Positions 34,850 to 42,294 of a stretch of 64,000 nucleotides of DNA are shown here, one piece after another (position 1 is the stretch's first letter; every line of letters starts with the position of its first letter). Source of the DNA: Actinomadura atramentaria DSM 43919 (lineage in GTDB: Bacteria > Actinomycetota > Actinomycetes > Streptosporangiales > Streptosporangiaceae); NCBI RefSeq assembly GCF_000381885.1, contig NZ_KB907213.1, forward strand, positions 1-64,000. Direction: 5' to 3'. The translations under genes and the position numbers were made by a program. The notes beneath the pieces were generated by a model. That model ran no database searches. It had not been told where the DNA came from and saw only the letters and a list, made by a program, of their open reading frames with translations.

Positions 34850-35383
34850 TCAGGGGAGGCCGCCGCTGTCCCCGGAGCGGTCCGGGGCGTCGTACGGGCC
34901 GGCGTGGTCGGGCCAGCGGCGGTTCTTCGGCAGGAGCGAGGCCGCGGGCGGCGGGTCGGGGGTCTCGAAGATCCGGCGGACGCGGGGGTCGGCGATGCCG
35001 GGAACACCCAGCACCGCCGTCCGTCGCTCGGTGGTGACGTCGCTGGTCAGGCTCCGGCGTAGGCGGCGTCCTCGGGACGTCAGCCGGGTCGGCAGGAGGC
35101 GGTGCGCGACGACGCCCTCGGCGCGGAGGGCGGCGGCGAGGCCCGCCACGGCCGTCGCGGACGCGACGTCGCGGAGCACCGCGCGCAGGACGCGGCCGGT
35201 GTCGGGGACGGCCGCGAGCGCAGCCGCCGTGATCGGGTCGTCCGCCTCCCGCGCGAGGACCGAGACGCGGTGCCCGCCGGACGAGATCCGGACGCGGCCC
35301 GCGCGTTCCAGCTCGACCAGCGCGACGAGCGCCACGCGTTCCGGCCCGCCGCAGACGTACGCGGCCTCGTGCAGACCTGTCAT
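34850..35383 (-). CDS. TIGR04222-like conserved protein
   Basis: A 177-residue protein whose first half (AYVCGGPERVALVALVELERAGRVRIS) resembles the TIGR04222 region of actinobacterial membrane proteins. The hydrophobic anchors usual in that family are absent, and the second half is Pro/Arg-rich. Function is unknown. It is convergent with the excalibur gene, with 3 bases between the stops. Confidence 0.6.
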   Translation of the reverse strand: MTGLHEAAYVCGGPERVALVALVELERAGRVRISSGGHRVSVLAREADDPITAAALAAVPDTGRVLRAVLRDVASATAVAGLAAALRAEGVVAHRLLPTRLTSRGRRLRRSLTSDVTTERRTAVLGVPGIADPRVRRIFETPDPPPAASLLPKNRRWPDHAGPYDAPDRSGDSGGLP

Positions 35384-35436
35384 GTCGGGCTCCCCTCACA
35401 GAATGGGACGCGTGCCCGTTCTGTCTGGTTCGCCGG

Positions 35437-35823
35437 TCAGGGCCGGGCTTCCGGCCTGCTGATGGGGAACGCGGTCGCCGCGAGGATGAGCGCGCACGCC
35501 GTCTGCACGACGACGAACCACACCGGCAGCCCGGGGAACACCACGTCGACCACCACGATCGCGGGCGGCAGGACGCGGGTGAGGGTGCGCACCCGCTCGT
35601 ACGCCCGGCGGCCGCCGCGCTCGGCGCGGCCGGTCAGCCAGTGGAGGACGGCGGCGCTGGCGAGGACGGCCGCCGCGCGGCTCCACATGAACGGGGTCGC
35701 GGTCCGCCCGGTCGCCGCGAGGACGGCGACGCCGCCGAGCAGCAGCGCGCTGAGCGCGCCGTAGCCGCCGAGCAGGCCCTTGACGGTGCGGTACGGGGTG
35801 TTCTGGTGTGTCGTGGTTTCCAT
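35437..35823 (-). CDS. Small four-span membrane protein
   Basis: A 128-residue hydrophobic protein with about four membrane segments: LLGGYGALSALLLGGVAVLA, FMWSRAAAVLASAAVLHWL, VLPPAIVVVDVVFP and WFVVVQTACALILAATAF. I do not recognise a named family. The gene is divergent from the histidine kinase, with 125 bases between the starts. Confidence 0.65.
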   Translation of the reverse strand: METTTHQNTPYRTVKGLLGGYGALSALLLGGVAVLAATGRTATPFMWSRAAAVLASAAVLHWLTGRAERGGRRAYERVRTLTRVLPPAIVVVDVVFPGLPVWFVVVQTACALILAATAFPISRPEARP

Positions 35824-35948
35824 GTCACGGAACGCTACGAAGGTCGCGTCCGGTGGGGTATCCGGCCAGACCCACGGCCGGGTGGGGCCAGGCCCACTCC
35901 TGCGCTGACCTGGGCGGCGAGTGCCTCCGTCTGGGGCACAGTGAGGGC

Positions 35949-37157
35949 ATGAAACAGTTCGTTTCCGGATTTGCCCGGTCGGCTGCGGCGGCGGGCGTCG
36001 CGCTGCTGATCCCGGCGGTGTGGGCGGCGTTCGCCGCGCTCGGAATCTGGTGGGCGGGGTCGAACCCGTGGGTGTGGATACCGCCGGTGCTGTGGGCGTG
36101 CATCTCGACCGTCCTGCTCGCCCGTTTGGTGTGCCGGATGACGCGCGGTCTCGTCGCGCGGTGGACGGGCACCGAGATCCCGGACGGGTACTGGAAACCC
36201 GCGCCGCTGGTGCAGTTGTCCACCGGGTACTGGTGGAACGGCTTCACGTACACGAAGAACCGCCGTCAGTCGTTGCAGGAGCAGGAACTTCGCGTCCGGT
36301 GGTTCGATCCGGCGAACTGGCGTGACCTGCGGTTCGTTCTGGTCGCGCCTGTTGCGGGTCTTGTCGCGGCCATTCCGGTGCTGGGTTTGGCGGCGTTGGT
36401 TCTGCCTACCGGTGTGGGGCGCGTCGCGGGTGTGGCCGTCCTCGCGAGTCCGTACACGTGGCGGCCGTTCGTTGCGGTGGCGCGGCGCTTCCTGCGTCCG
36501 TCCCGCGCGATGGCGCTGGCCGAACGGGTGGACGAGCTGACCGCCCAGCGCGCCGACATGACCGTCGTGCAGGCCGCCGAACTCCGCCGCATCGAACGCG
36601 ACCTGCACGACGGCGCGCAGGCGCGGCTCGTCTCGCTCGGACTGTCCCTCGCGACCGCCGAGAAGCTGCTGGAGACCGACCCCGGGCGGGCGCGGGCGCT
36701 GCTGGCGGCGGCGCGCGGCGACGCGGCCGCGTCGATCGGCGAGCTGCGGGAACTGGTGCAGGGGATCAGCCCGCCGGTGCTGGGCGAGCGGGGGCTGGTC
36801 GACGCCGTCCGGCTCCTCGCGCTGGACAGTCCGCTGGACGTCGCGGTACGCGCCGACGAACTGCCGCGTCCGGAGGCACCGGTAGACGCGGCCGTGTACT
36901 TCGCCGTCGCGGAGATCCTGACGAACGCGGTGAAGCACGCGCGGGCGTCCCGGGCGACCGTCGCGCTGGCCGGGGACGGCGCGGAGATCGCCGTCGTGGT
37001 CGAGGACGACGGCCGGGGCGGCGCGGTCGAGCGGCCCGGCGGCGGACTGGACGGGCTGCGCCGCCGCCTCGCCGTCTTCGACGGGACGCTGGAGATCGAC
37101 AGTCCCGCGGGCGGGCCGACCCGTGTCAGGATTGCGGTGCCATGCGTGTCCTCGTAG
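35949..37157 (+). CDS. Sensor histidine kinase (HisKA_3)
   Basis: A 402-residue membrane kinase of the NarL-associated type. Four hydrophobic segments in two pairs form a putative-sensor domain without a large extracellular loop. The phosphoacceptor is His220 in RRIERDLHDGAQARLVSLGLSL. The ATPase has the N-box ILTNAVKHA and glycine boxes VEDDGRGG and GGGLDGLRRRL. It overlaps the response regulator gene by 16 bases. The signal is unknown but is probably membrane-associated. Confidence 0.93.
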   Translation: MKQFVSGFARSAAAAGVALLIPAVWAAFAALGIWWAGSNPWVWIPPVLWACISTVLLARLVCRMTRGLVARWTGTEIPDGYWKPAPLVQLSTGYWWNGFTYTKNRRQSLQEQELRVRWFDPANWRDLRFVLVAPVAGLVAAIPVLGLAALVLPTGVGRVAGVAVLASPYTWRPFVAVARRFLRPSRAMALAERVDELTAQRADMTVVQAAELRRIERDLHDGAQARLVSLGLSLATAEKLLETDPGRARALLAAARGDAAASIGELRELVQGISPPVLGERGLVDAVRLLALDSPLDVAVRADELPRPEAPVDAAVYFAVAEILTNAVKHARASRATVALAGDGAEIAVVVEDDGRGGAVERPGGGLDGLRRRLAVFDGTLEIDSPAGGPTRVRIAVPCVSS

Positions 37158-37789
37158 CGGAAGACCTTTATCTCCTGCGCGACGGCATGGTCCGGCTGGT
37201 CGAGGCGTACGGGCACGAGGTCGTGGCGACGGCCGCCACCGGGCCCGAGACCCTCGACGCGCTGCGCGAGCACCGCCCGGACGTGTCCGTCGTGGACGTC
37301 CGCATGCCGCCGACCCAGACCGACGAGGGGCTGCGGGCCGCGCTCGCCGCGCGCCGGGAGATGCCGGGTTTGCCGATCCTGATCCTGTCCCAGCACGTCC
37401 AGCAGTTGTACGCGCGCGAGCTGCTGGCGGACGGGTCCGGCGGCGTCGGGTACCTGCTCAAGGAGAGCGTGTTCGACGGCGACCAGTTCGTCGGCGCGCT
37501 GGAACGCGTCGCGGGCGGCGGGACCGCGATGGACCCGGCCGTCATCGCCAAACTGCTGACCGGCACCGCCCCGGGCGGCCGGCTCGACCGGCTCACCGAG
37601 CGCGAGCGGTCGGTGCTGGAGCTGATGGCGGAAGGGCTGTCCAACCAGGCCATCGGTCGGCGGCTGTTCCTCAGCGAGAGCGCGGTCGGCAAGTACACGA
37701 CGTCGATGTTCGGGAAGCTCGGCATCCTCGACGACCAGGACGGGAACCGGCGCGTTCGAGCCGTCCTCGCGTACTTGAACAGCGCCTGA
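37142..37789 (+). CDS. NarL/LuxR-type response regulator
   Basis: A 215-residue response regulator with phosphoacceptor Asp52 in VVDVRMPP, conserved Lys in YLLKESVFD, and a LuxR-type helix-turn-helix at the end (LTERERSVLELMAEGLSNQAIGRRLFLSESAVGKY). It pairs with the overlapping kinase. The inserted text TQTDEGLRAALAAR after the active site is typical for this actinobacterial subfamily. Confidence 0.94.
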   Translation: MRVLVAEDLYLLRDGMVRLVEAYGHEVVATAATGPETLDALREHRPDVSVVDVRMPPTQTDEGLRAALAARREMPGLPILILSQHVQQLYARELLADGSGGVGYLLKESVFDGDQFVGALERVAGGGTAMDPAVIAKLLTGTAPGGRLDRLTERERSVLELMAEGLSNQAIGRRLFLSESAVGKYTTSMFGKLGILDDQDGNRRVRAVLAYLNSA

Positions 37790-37921
37790 TCACGGCACGG
37801 CGGACCCGGTGTGCGCTGGGGGCTGCGTGTGGGCGAGCGTGTGCGCGGGCGGCGGGACGAACACCGCGAGCAGGGCGGCGGCTCCGACGATCAGGGCGAT
37901 CAGCCGCGGCGGGCGGGTCAT
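37790..37921 (-). CDS. Small membrane peptide
   Basis: A 43-residue reading frame: MTRPPRLIALIVGAAALLAVFVPPPAHTLAH..., one hydrophobic segment and a Pro/His/Thr-rich tail. AAGGGAG lies upstream at a good distance. It is convergent with the response regulator, touching its stop codon. The size leaves room for doubt about whether it is expressed. Confidence 0.45.
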   Translation of the reverse strand: MTRPPRLIALIVGAAALLAVFVPPPAHTLAHTQPPAHTGSAVP

Positions 37922-38035
37922 GGGGATTCTCCCTTCCTTGGTGGCCTCACTTTCGAAGGTAGAGAGCGGAAGTCGGGGCCGACAGCGGCTCAACCACCGT
38001 TTCCGGGGTGGGGCCAGCCCCACCATCACCCCGGT

Positions 38036-38086
38036 TTGAGCGATTGCTCAACCACCTGCGCTAGGCTCGCTTGAGCGAACGCTCAA
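38036..38086. promoter_or_regulatory. Double TetR operator
   Basis: Two matching inverted repeats, TTGAGCGATTGCTCAA (38036-38051) and TTGAGCGAACGCTCAA (38071-38086), differ only in the two central bases. Their centres are 35 bases apart. The second ends 14 bases before the TetR start codon, so both lie across the promoter region. This is a strong signature of autorepression. Confidence 0.85.
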
Positions 38087-38100
38087 ACAGGAGGGGTCCG

Positions 38101-38727
38101 ATGGCCGACACGCGGGAGAAACTGCTGGCCGGGGCGCTGGAGACGGTGCGGGAGCGCGGTATCGCGGGCACGTCCGCGCGGGCCGTCGCGAACACGGCGG
38201 GGGTCAACCAGGCGCTCGTCTTCTACCACTTCGGGAGCATGGACGACCTGCTCGCCGCCGCGCTGCGGCACGGGGCGGAACAGCAGGTCGCGCGGTACCG
38301 GTCGCACTTCGCGCGGGTGACGTCCATCGGCGGGCTGGTGGAGTTGAGCCGGGTGCTGCGGGCGGACGAAGAGGCGGAGCGGAACATGACCGTCCTCGCG
38401 CAGCTCCTCGCGGGCGGGCGCGCCAATCCCCGGCTGCGGGAGGCGACGGCGCAGGGGCTCGACCTGTGGGTGGCGGAGCTGCGGCCCGTCCTGCGGCGCG
38501 TCCTGGCGAACACGCCGCTCGGGGAGTTCGTGGACACCGACGGGCTGGCGCGCGTGCTCGCGGCGTCGTTCATCGGCCTGGACCTGTACGGGGGCGTGGA
38601 CGAGACGTCGGCGGCCCGCGCGACGCAGTCCCTGGAGCAGTTCGCGGTCCTGCTGACCGCGCTGGACGACCTCGGCCCCGTCGTGCGCCGCGCCGTCCGC
38701 GCCCGCCTCCGCCGCACGGGCCGATGA
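38101..38727 (+). CDS. TetR family transcriptional regulator
   Basis: A 208-residue repressor with an N-terminal helix-turn-helix (GIAGTSARAVANTAGVNQALVFYHFGSMDDLLAAAL) and an all-helical ligand domain. GAGGGG precedes the ATG. Two TTGAGC-type palindromes in its leader are the probable binding sites. Its stop overlaps the next start (ATGA), so it is co-translated with a membrane protein that may be its target. Confidence 0.93.
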   Translation: MADTREKLLAGALETVRERGIAGTSARAVANTAGVNQALVFYHFGSMDDLLAAALRHGAEQQVARYRSHFARVTSIGGLVELSRVLRADEEAERNMTVLAQLLAGGRANPRLREATAQGLDLWVAELRPVLRRVLANTPLGEFVDTDGLARVLAASFIGLDLYGGVDETSAARATQSLEQFAVLLTALDDLGPVVRRAVRARLRRTGR

Positions 38728-39485
38728 CCGCCGCCCCGCCGCCGTCCGCGCCCGACCCCGAGCGCCACGCCGCGAAACCCGCCGAAGCGCGTGCGGACGC
38801 GGCAGCCGCGTCAACCGCCGCACACGGCGACCCGCAGCCGAACGCCCCCGTTGCGCCGGCCGCCGTGGCCAGCGGCCCGCAGCGGCCTGACGCCGCACCA
38901 AGCGGCCCGCAGCAGTCGGGCGTCGCCTCCGCCGGACCGCAGATGGGAGCTTTGGTTTCGGCGGACGTCGGGCCGTCCGCTGTTGGTCCGACGCCGGACG
39001 TCGGGTGTGCCGGGGTGGGGTTCGTTGATTCGTCGACGGGAATCGTGCGGGGGCCGGGCGGTGCGGGATTGCTGTTCACCGCGCTCGTTGGGACGCTCGC
39101 GCTGCCGTTCTTGCAGTGGGTGGGGTTCTTCGCGGTGACGTCGCCCGGCGATCTCGGCGAGATCCTGCCGAGCGTGTTCGGTTGCGTCGTGCTCAACGCC
39201 TTCGCCGTGCTGGTGACCGGCGTCATGTGGGAGGGAGCGCCGCGCGTGGTCGCCGGGCCGTTCCGCTGGGCGGCGCTCGTCCACGTCTCGGCGGCGGCGC
39301 TCGCGTTCCCGGCGTCGTTCGTCGCGCTGTTCCTCGGCCTGCCGGGCTTCGCCGCCGCCGAGGCGGGCCTGACCGTCCTGACGGCGCTCGCGCTGACCCG
39401 GCTCCCCGGCGCACGCGCCGCCCGCGCCGTCATGGCGGCCCCTTGGGCGCTCTACCTCGGCGGCCTCGCGATCGTCTCCCTGTGA
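38724..39485 (+). CDS. Hypothetical membrane protein co-expressed with TetR
   Basis: A 253-residue protein. The first 110 residues are Ala/Pro/Ser-rich and disordered, with a loose repeat of SGPQ (ASGPQRPDAAPSGPQQSG). About four or five hydrophobic segments follow (LLFTALVGTLALPFLQWVGFFAV, VFGCVVLNAFAVLVTGVMW, and others). The ATG overlaps the TetR stop codon. No family is recognised; a repressor-linked stress or efflux accessory role is possible. Confidence 0.65.
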   Translation: MTAAPPPSAPDPERHAAKPAEARADAAAASTAAHGDPQPNAPVAPAAVASGPQRPDAAPSGPQQSGVASAGPQMGALVSADVGPSAVGPTPDVGCAGVGFVDSSTGIVRGPGGAGLLFTALVGTLALPFLQWVGFFAVTSPGDLGEILPSVFGCVVLNAFAVLVTGVMWEGAPRVVAGPFRWAALVHVSAAALAFPASFVALFLGLPGFAAAEAGLTVLTALALTRLPGARAARAVMAAPWALYLGGLAIVSL

Positions 39486-39495
39486 CGGGCCCGCG

Positions 39496-40143
39496 TCAGG
39501 GCTCGATCGTGATGCCGAGGGCGGCGGCGAAAGCCGGGAGGAGGGCTTGGGCGTCGGCGGCGGACAGGATCGCGCCGCGCAGGTTCTCGACGCCCGCCAC
39601 GTCCCAGAGGTCGCAGCCGGTGAAACGGGCGTCGGTGAGGTTCGCGCCGCTGAACTGGGCGCCCGCGAGCTTGCAGTTCTCGAAGCGGACGCCGCGCAGG
39701 TCCGCGTTCTGGAAGTTGGCCTCCTCAAGGTTGCAGTCGCGGAACAGAACGCGCTTGAAGCGGCCGTAGCGGAAGCTCGAAAGGTCGGCGCGGCAGCCGT
39801 CGAACAGGACGTCGCGGAATCCGCACTCGACCCAGTGCGCGCCCGTCAGCCGACAGGACGTCACCGCCGTGTTGAACAGGCGCGAGTCCAGGAAGCGGGC
39901 GTTGGCGAGGTCGCAGCCGGTGAATTCGACGTCCGCGAGTCCGGCGTTGCGGAGGCGCGAGTCCGACAGGCGGACGTCGGTGAAGCGCACCCGCTCGAAC
40001 TCGACGTCCTCGGCGTCGCGGCCCACCAGGTCCGCGCCCGCGTAGTGCAGCGACAGGTAGACGCCGTCGTCGCGCAGGTCGTCGTCCAGCGGGGACGCGG
40101 CCGCGGGCCGCGCGGGGATCTTCGGGGGTGTCGGTTCGGCCAT
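39496..40143 (-). CDS. Pentapeptide-repeat protein
   Basis: A 215-residue protein. From about residue 40 to 190 it shows A(D/N)Lxx-type five-residue repeats (VRFTDVRLSDSRLRNAGLADVEFTGCDLANARF...), which fold into a right-handed quadrilateral helix. Some members mimic DNA and protect gyrase, but nothing here shows that role. It is downstream of the ABC pair on the same strand, 11 bases from the second subunit, so may be co-transcribed. Confidence 0.9.
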   Translation of the reverse strand: MAEPTPPKIPARPAAASPLDDDLRDDGVYLSLHYAGADLVGRDAEDVEFERVRFTDVRLSDSRLRNAGLADVEFTGCDLANARFLDSRLFNTAVTSCRLTGAHWVECGFRDVLFDGCRADLSSFRYGRFKRVLFRDCNLEEANFQNADLRGVRFENCKLAGAQFSGANLTDARFTGCDLWDVAGVENLRGAILSAADAQALLPAFAAALGITIEP

Positions 40144-40154
40144 GCGGACGGACC

Positions 40155-41945
40155 CTATCCGGCGCGCGCGCCGGACCACGCCTCCCAGAGGGCGGCGTAG
40201 CGGCCGTTCGCGCGGACCAGGGCGTCGTGCGGGCCGTCCTCCACGATGCGGCCGTCCGCCAGGACGACGACGCGGTCGGCCTCGGCGGCCTGGTTGAGGC
40301 GGTGCGCGACGACCAGGGCGGTGCGGCCCCGCAGGACCTCCGCCGCGGCGGCGTCGAGGCGGCGCGCGCCCGCGCTGCCCGCGTCGGCGGTGGCCTCGTC
40401 CAGGACGACGACGGCCGGGTCCGCCAGCAGCAGCCGCGCCAGCGCGAGCTGCTGCGCCTGCGTGGTGGTGAGCCGGTGGCCGCCTTCGCCGACGACGGTG
40501 GCGAGGCCGTCCGGCAGGGCGTCCGCCCACTCCAGCGCGCCGACCCGGTCGAGGGCGGCGCGGAGCCGGGCGTCGTCTGCGGCGGGGTCGGCCAGCCGCA
40601 GGTCGTCCGCGAGCGGGCCCGCGAAGACGTGGACCTCCTGGGTGACGAGCGCGACGTGGCGGCGCAGCGCGTCCTCGCCGAGGTTTTCCACAGGCGCGCC
40701 GCCGATTTCGAGCCGGCCCGCCCCGGCCGGATGGACGCCCGCGACGAGCTTGGCGAGCGTCGTCTTGCCCGCGCCGCTCGTCCCGACGAGCGCGACGTGC
40801 TCGCCGGGCGCGACGGACAGCGTCACGTCGTGCAGCACCTCGTAGCCGGGCGCGTACGCGAACGACACGCCGCGCACGTCCACCGAGCCGTCGCGCGGCT
40901 CCGCGCCGCCGCCCCCGGCCGCGACCGGCGCGTCCGCGACGCCGACGAGCCGCGCGAGCCCGGCGGCGGCCTCCTGCGCTGTCCCGAACTGGCCGAGCAG
41001 CGTGTTGATCGGGTCGAAGAGGCGGTGGAAGTACAGCGCGGCGGCGGCCGTCGCGCCGACCGTCACCGCGTCGGACCCGACGAGCAGGTACCCGACGCCG
41101 AGGATCGCCGCGAGCCCCACGAACTCGGCGGAGTTGAGCCGCCCGTAGAAGCGCGTCGCGAGCCGGTTCGCGGCGAGCGCGTAGCCGAGGGCGTGGCCGG
41201 ACCGCTCCTCGACGGCGGCGACGTGCCGGTCCCCGAGGCCGAACGCGCGGATGGTGTCCGCGCCGCCGACCGAGTCCAGGAGCTGCTGAGTCCGGGCGGA
41301 CGACGCGGCGCGCTCGGCGGCGAACAGCGGCGTCGAGCGCTTCAGGTACCAGAACAGCGTCCGGAGCTGGATCGGGGCGGCGAGCAGCCCGGCGAGCGCG
41401 AACCGCCAGTCGAGCGCGGCGAGGCCGACGAGCGTCAGCGCGATCGTCAGGCCCGCTCCGGCGATGGCGGGCAGCGCGGAGCGGACGGCGGTGGCGATGA
41501 CGGCGACGTCCCCGGCGACGCGGGCGACCAGGTCGCCGCGCCCGGCGCGCTCGACCCGGTCCAGCGGGAGGCCGAGGGCGCGGTCCACGACGCGTTCGCG
41601 CAGGCCCGCGAGCATCGTCTCGCCGAGCCGCGCGACGAGCGCGTTGCCGAGGCCGGTCAGCGCGGCCTGCCCGACCGCGGCGGCGACGATGAGCAGCACG
41701 GGGACGGTGACGGCCCCCGCGCCGCGCCCGTCCAGGACGACGTCCACGAGGTGCCCGAGGATCGGCGGGACGACGAGCCCGCACGCGGTCGCGGCGACGA
41801 GCGTCCCGAATGCGGCGACGGCCAGGCCCCGATGCGGCCGCAGCAACCCGCGCAACGCCCGCCGCGTCTCAGCGCGTCCCGCAACGGGCAACGCGTCGGC
41901 CTGCCTGTCGGGCAGGGCGGCGGGCGAGATGTCGGGGGCGGTCAT
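40155..41945 (-). CDS. ABC exporter half-subunit B, degenerate signature motif
   Basis: A 596-residue fused permease-ATPase with about six membrane segments. Walker A is intact (GTSGAGKTTL), as are the Q-loop (VTQEVHVFAG) and Walker B with Glu (VVVLDEATAD). The signature LSGGQ is replaced by LTTTQAQQLALARL. With subunit A it should form a heterodimer in which its own Walker A faces the intact signature of A. The ATG at 41945 overlaps the stop of the second mini-ORF (ATGA). It lies downstream of an iron box and could carry a siderophore or related metabolite. Confidence 0.9.
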   Translation of the reverse strand: MTAPDISPAALPDRQADALPVAGRAETRRALRGLLRPHRGLAVAAFGTLVAATACGLVVPPILGHLVDVVLDGRGAGAVTVPVLLIVAAAVGQAALTGLGNALVARLGETMLAGLRERVVDRALGLPLDRVERAGRGDLVARVAGDVAVIATAVRSALPAIAGAGLTIALTLVGLAALDWRFALAGLLAAPIQLRTLFWYLKRSTPLFAAERAASSARTQQLLDSVGGADTIRAFGLGDRHVAAVEERSGHALGYALAANRLATRFYGRLNSAEFVGLAAILGVGYLLVGSDAVTVGATAAAALYFHRLFDPINTLLGQFGTAQEAAAGLARLVGVADAPVAAGGGGAEPRDGSVDVRGVSFAYAPGYEVLHDVTLSVAPGEHVALVGTSGAGKTTLAKLVAGVHPAGAGRLEIGGAPVENLGEDALRRHVALVTQEVHVFAGPLADDLRLADPAADDARLRAALDRVGALEWADALPDGLATVVGEGGHRLTTTQAQQLALARLLLADPAVVVLDEATADAGSAGARRLDAAAAEVLRGRTALVVAHRLNQAAEADRVVVLADGRIVEDGPHDALVRANGRYAALWEAWSGARAG

Positions 41946-42124
41946 GCGATCACCAGGTCCCGGTCGGCCGGTTCGGCGGCGAGCGTCACGAGGGCGGCGG
42001 TCAACCCTCGCTGCGGGCGCAGCAGTCCGCGCGGCGCGCGGCACGTCTCAGCCCGGCCCGCGACGGGCAGCGCGTCAGGCAGCGCACCGGGCGACGCGTC
42101 GGGCAGCGGCGCGGGGGTGGTCAT
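41942..42124 (-). CDS. Mini-ORF 2, copy of the ABC subunit B N-terminus
   Basis: A 60-residue open frame MTTPAPLPDASPGALPDALP..., aligned with the first 45 or so residues of ABC subunit B (PVAGRAETCRAPRGLLRPQRGL), then diverging to end in DLVIA. Its ATG overlaps the stop of mini-ORF 1, and its TGA overlaps the start of subunit B, both as ATGA. It may be translated only as a coupling relay. No independent function is evident. Confidence 0.5.
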   Translation of the reverse strand: MTTPAPLPDASPGALPDALPVAGRAETCRAPRGLLRPQRGLTAALVTLAAEPADRDLVIA

Positions 42125-42294
42125 GCGATCACCAGAGGTTCCGGTAGGTCGGCGGCGGTGAGTGTCGCGAGGGGGGCGGTGGCCAAGCGGCGGTGCGGAC
42201 GCGGGGGGCCGTGCGGGGCGCGGCGGGTCTCGGGCCGGCCCGCGACGGGCAGGGCATCGGGCAACGCATTGGGCAGCGGCGCCGGGATGGTCAT
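42121..42294 (-). CDS. Mini-ORF 1, copy of the ABC subunit B N-terminus
   Basis: A 57-residue open frame MTIPAPLPNALPDALPVAGR..., similar to mini-ORF 2 and to the start of subunit B, ending EPLVIA as the other copies do. Its ATG overlaps the stop of ABC subunit A. The order is therefore A, mini-1, mini-2, B, each joined by a 4-base overlap. Confidence 0.5.
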   Translation of the reverse strand: MTIPAPLPNALPDALPVAGRPETRRAPHGPPRPHRRLATAPLATLTAADLPEPLVIA

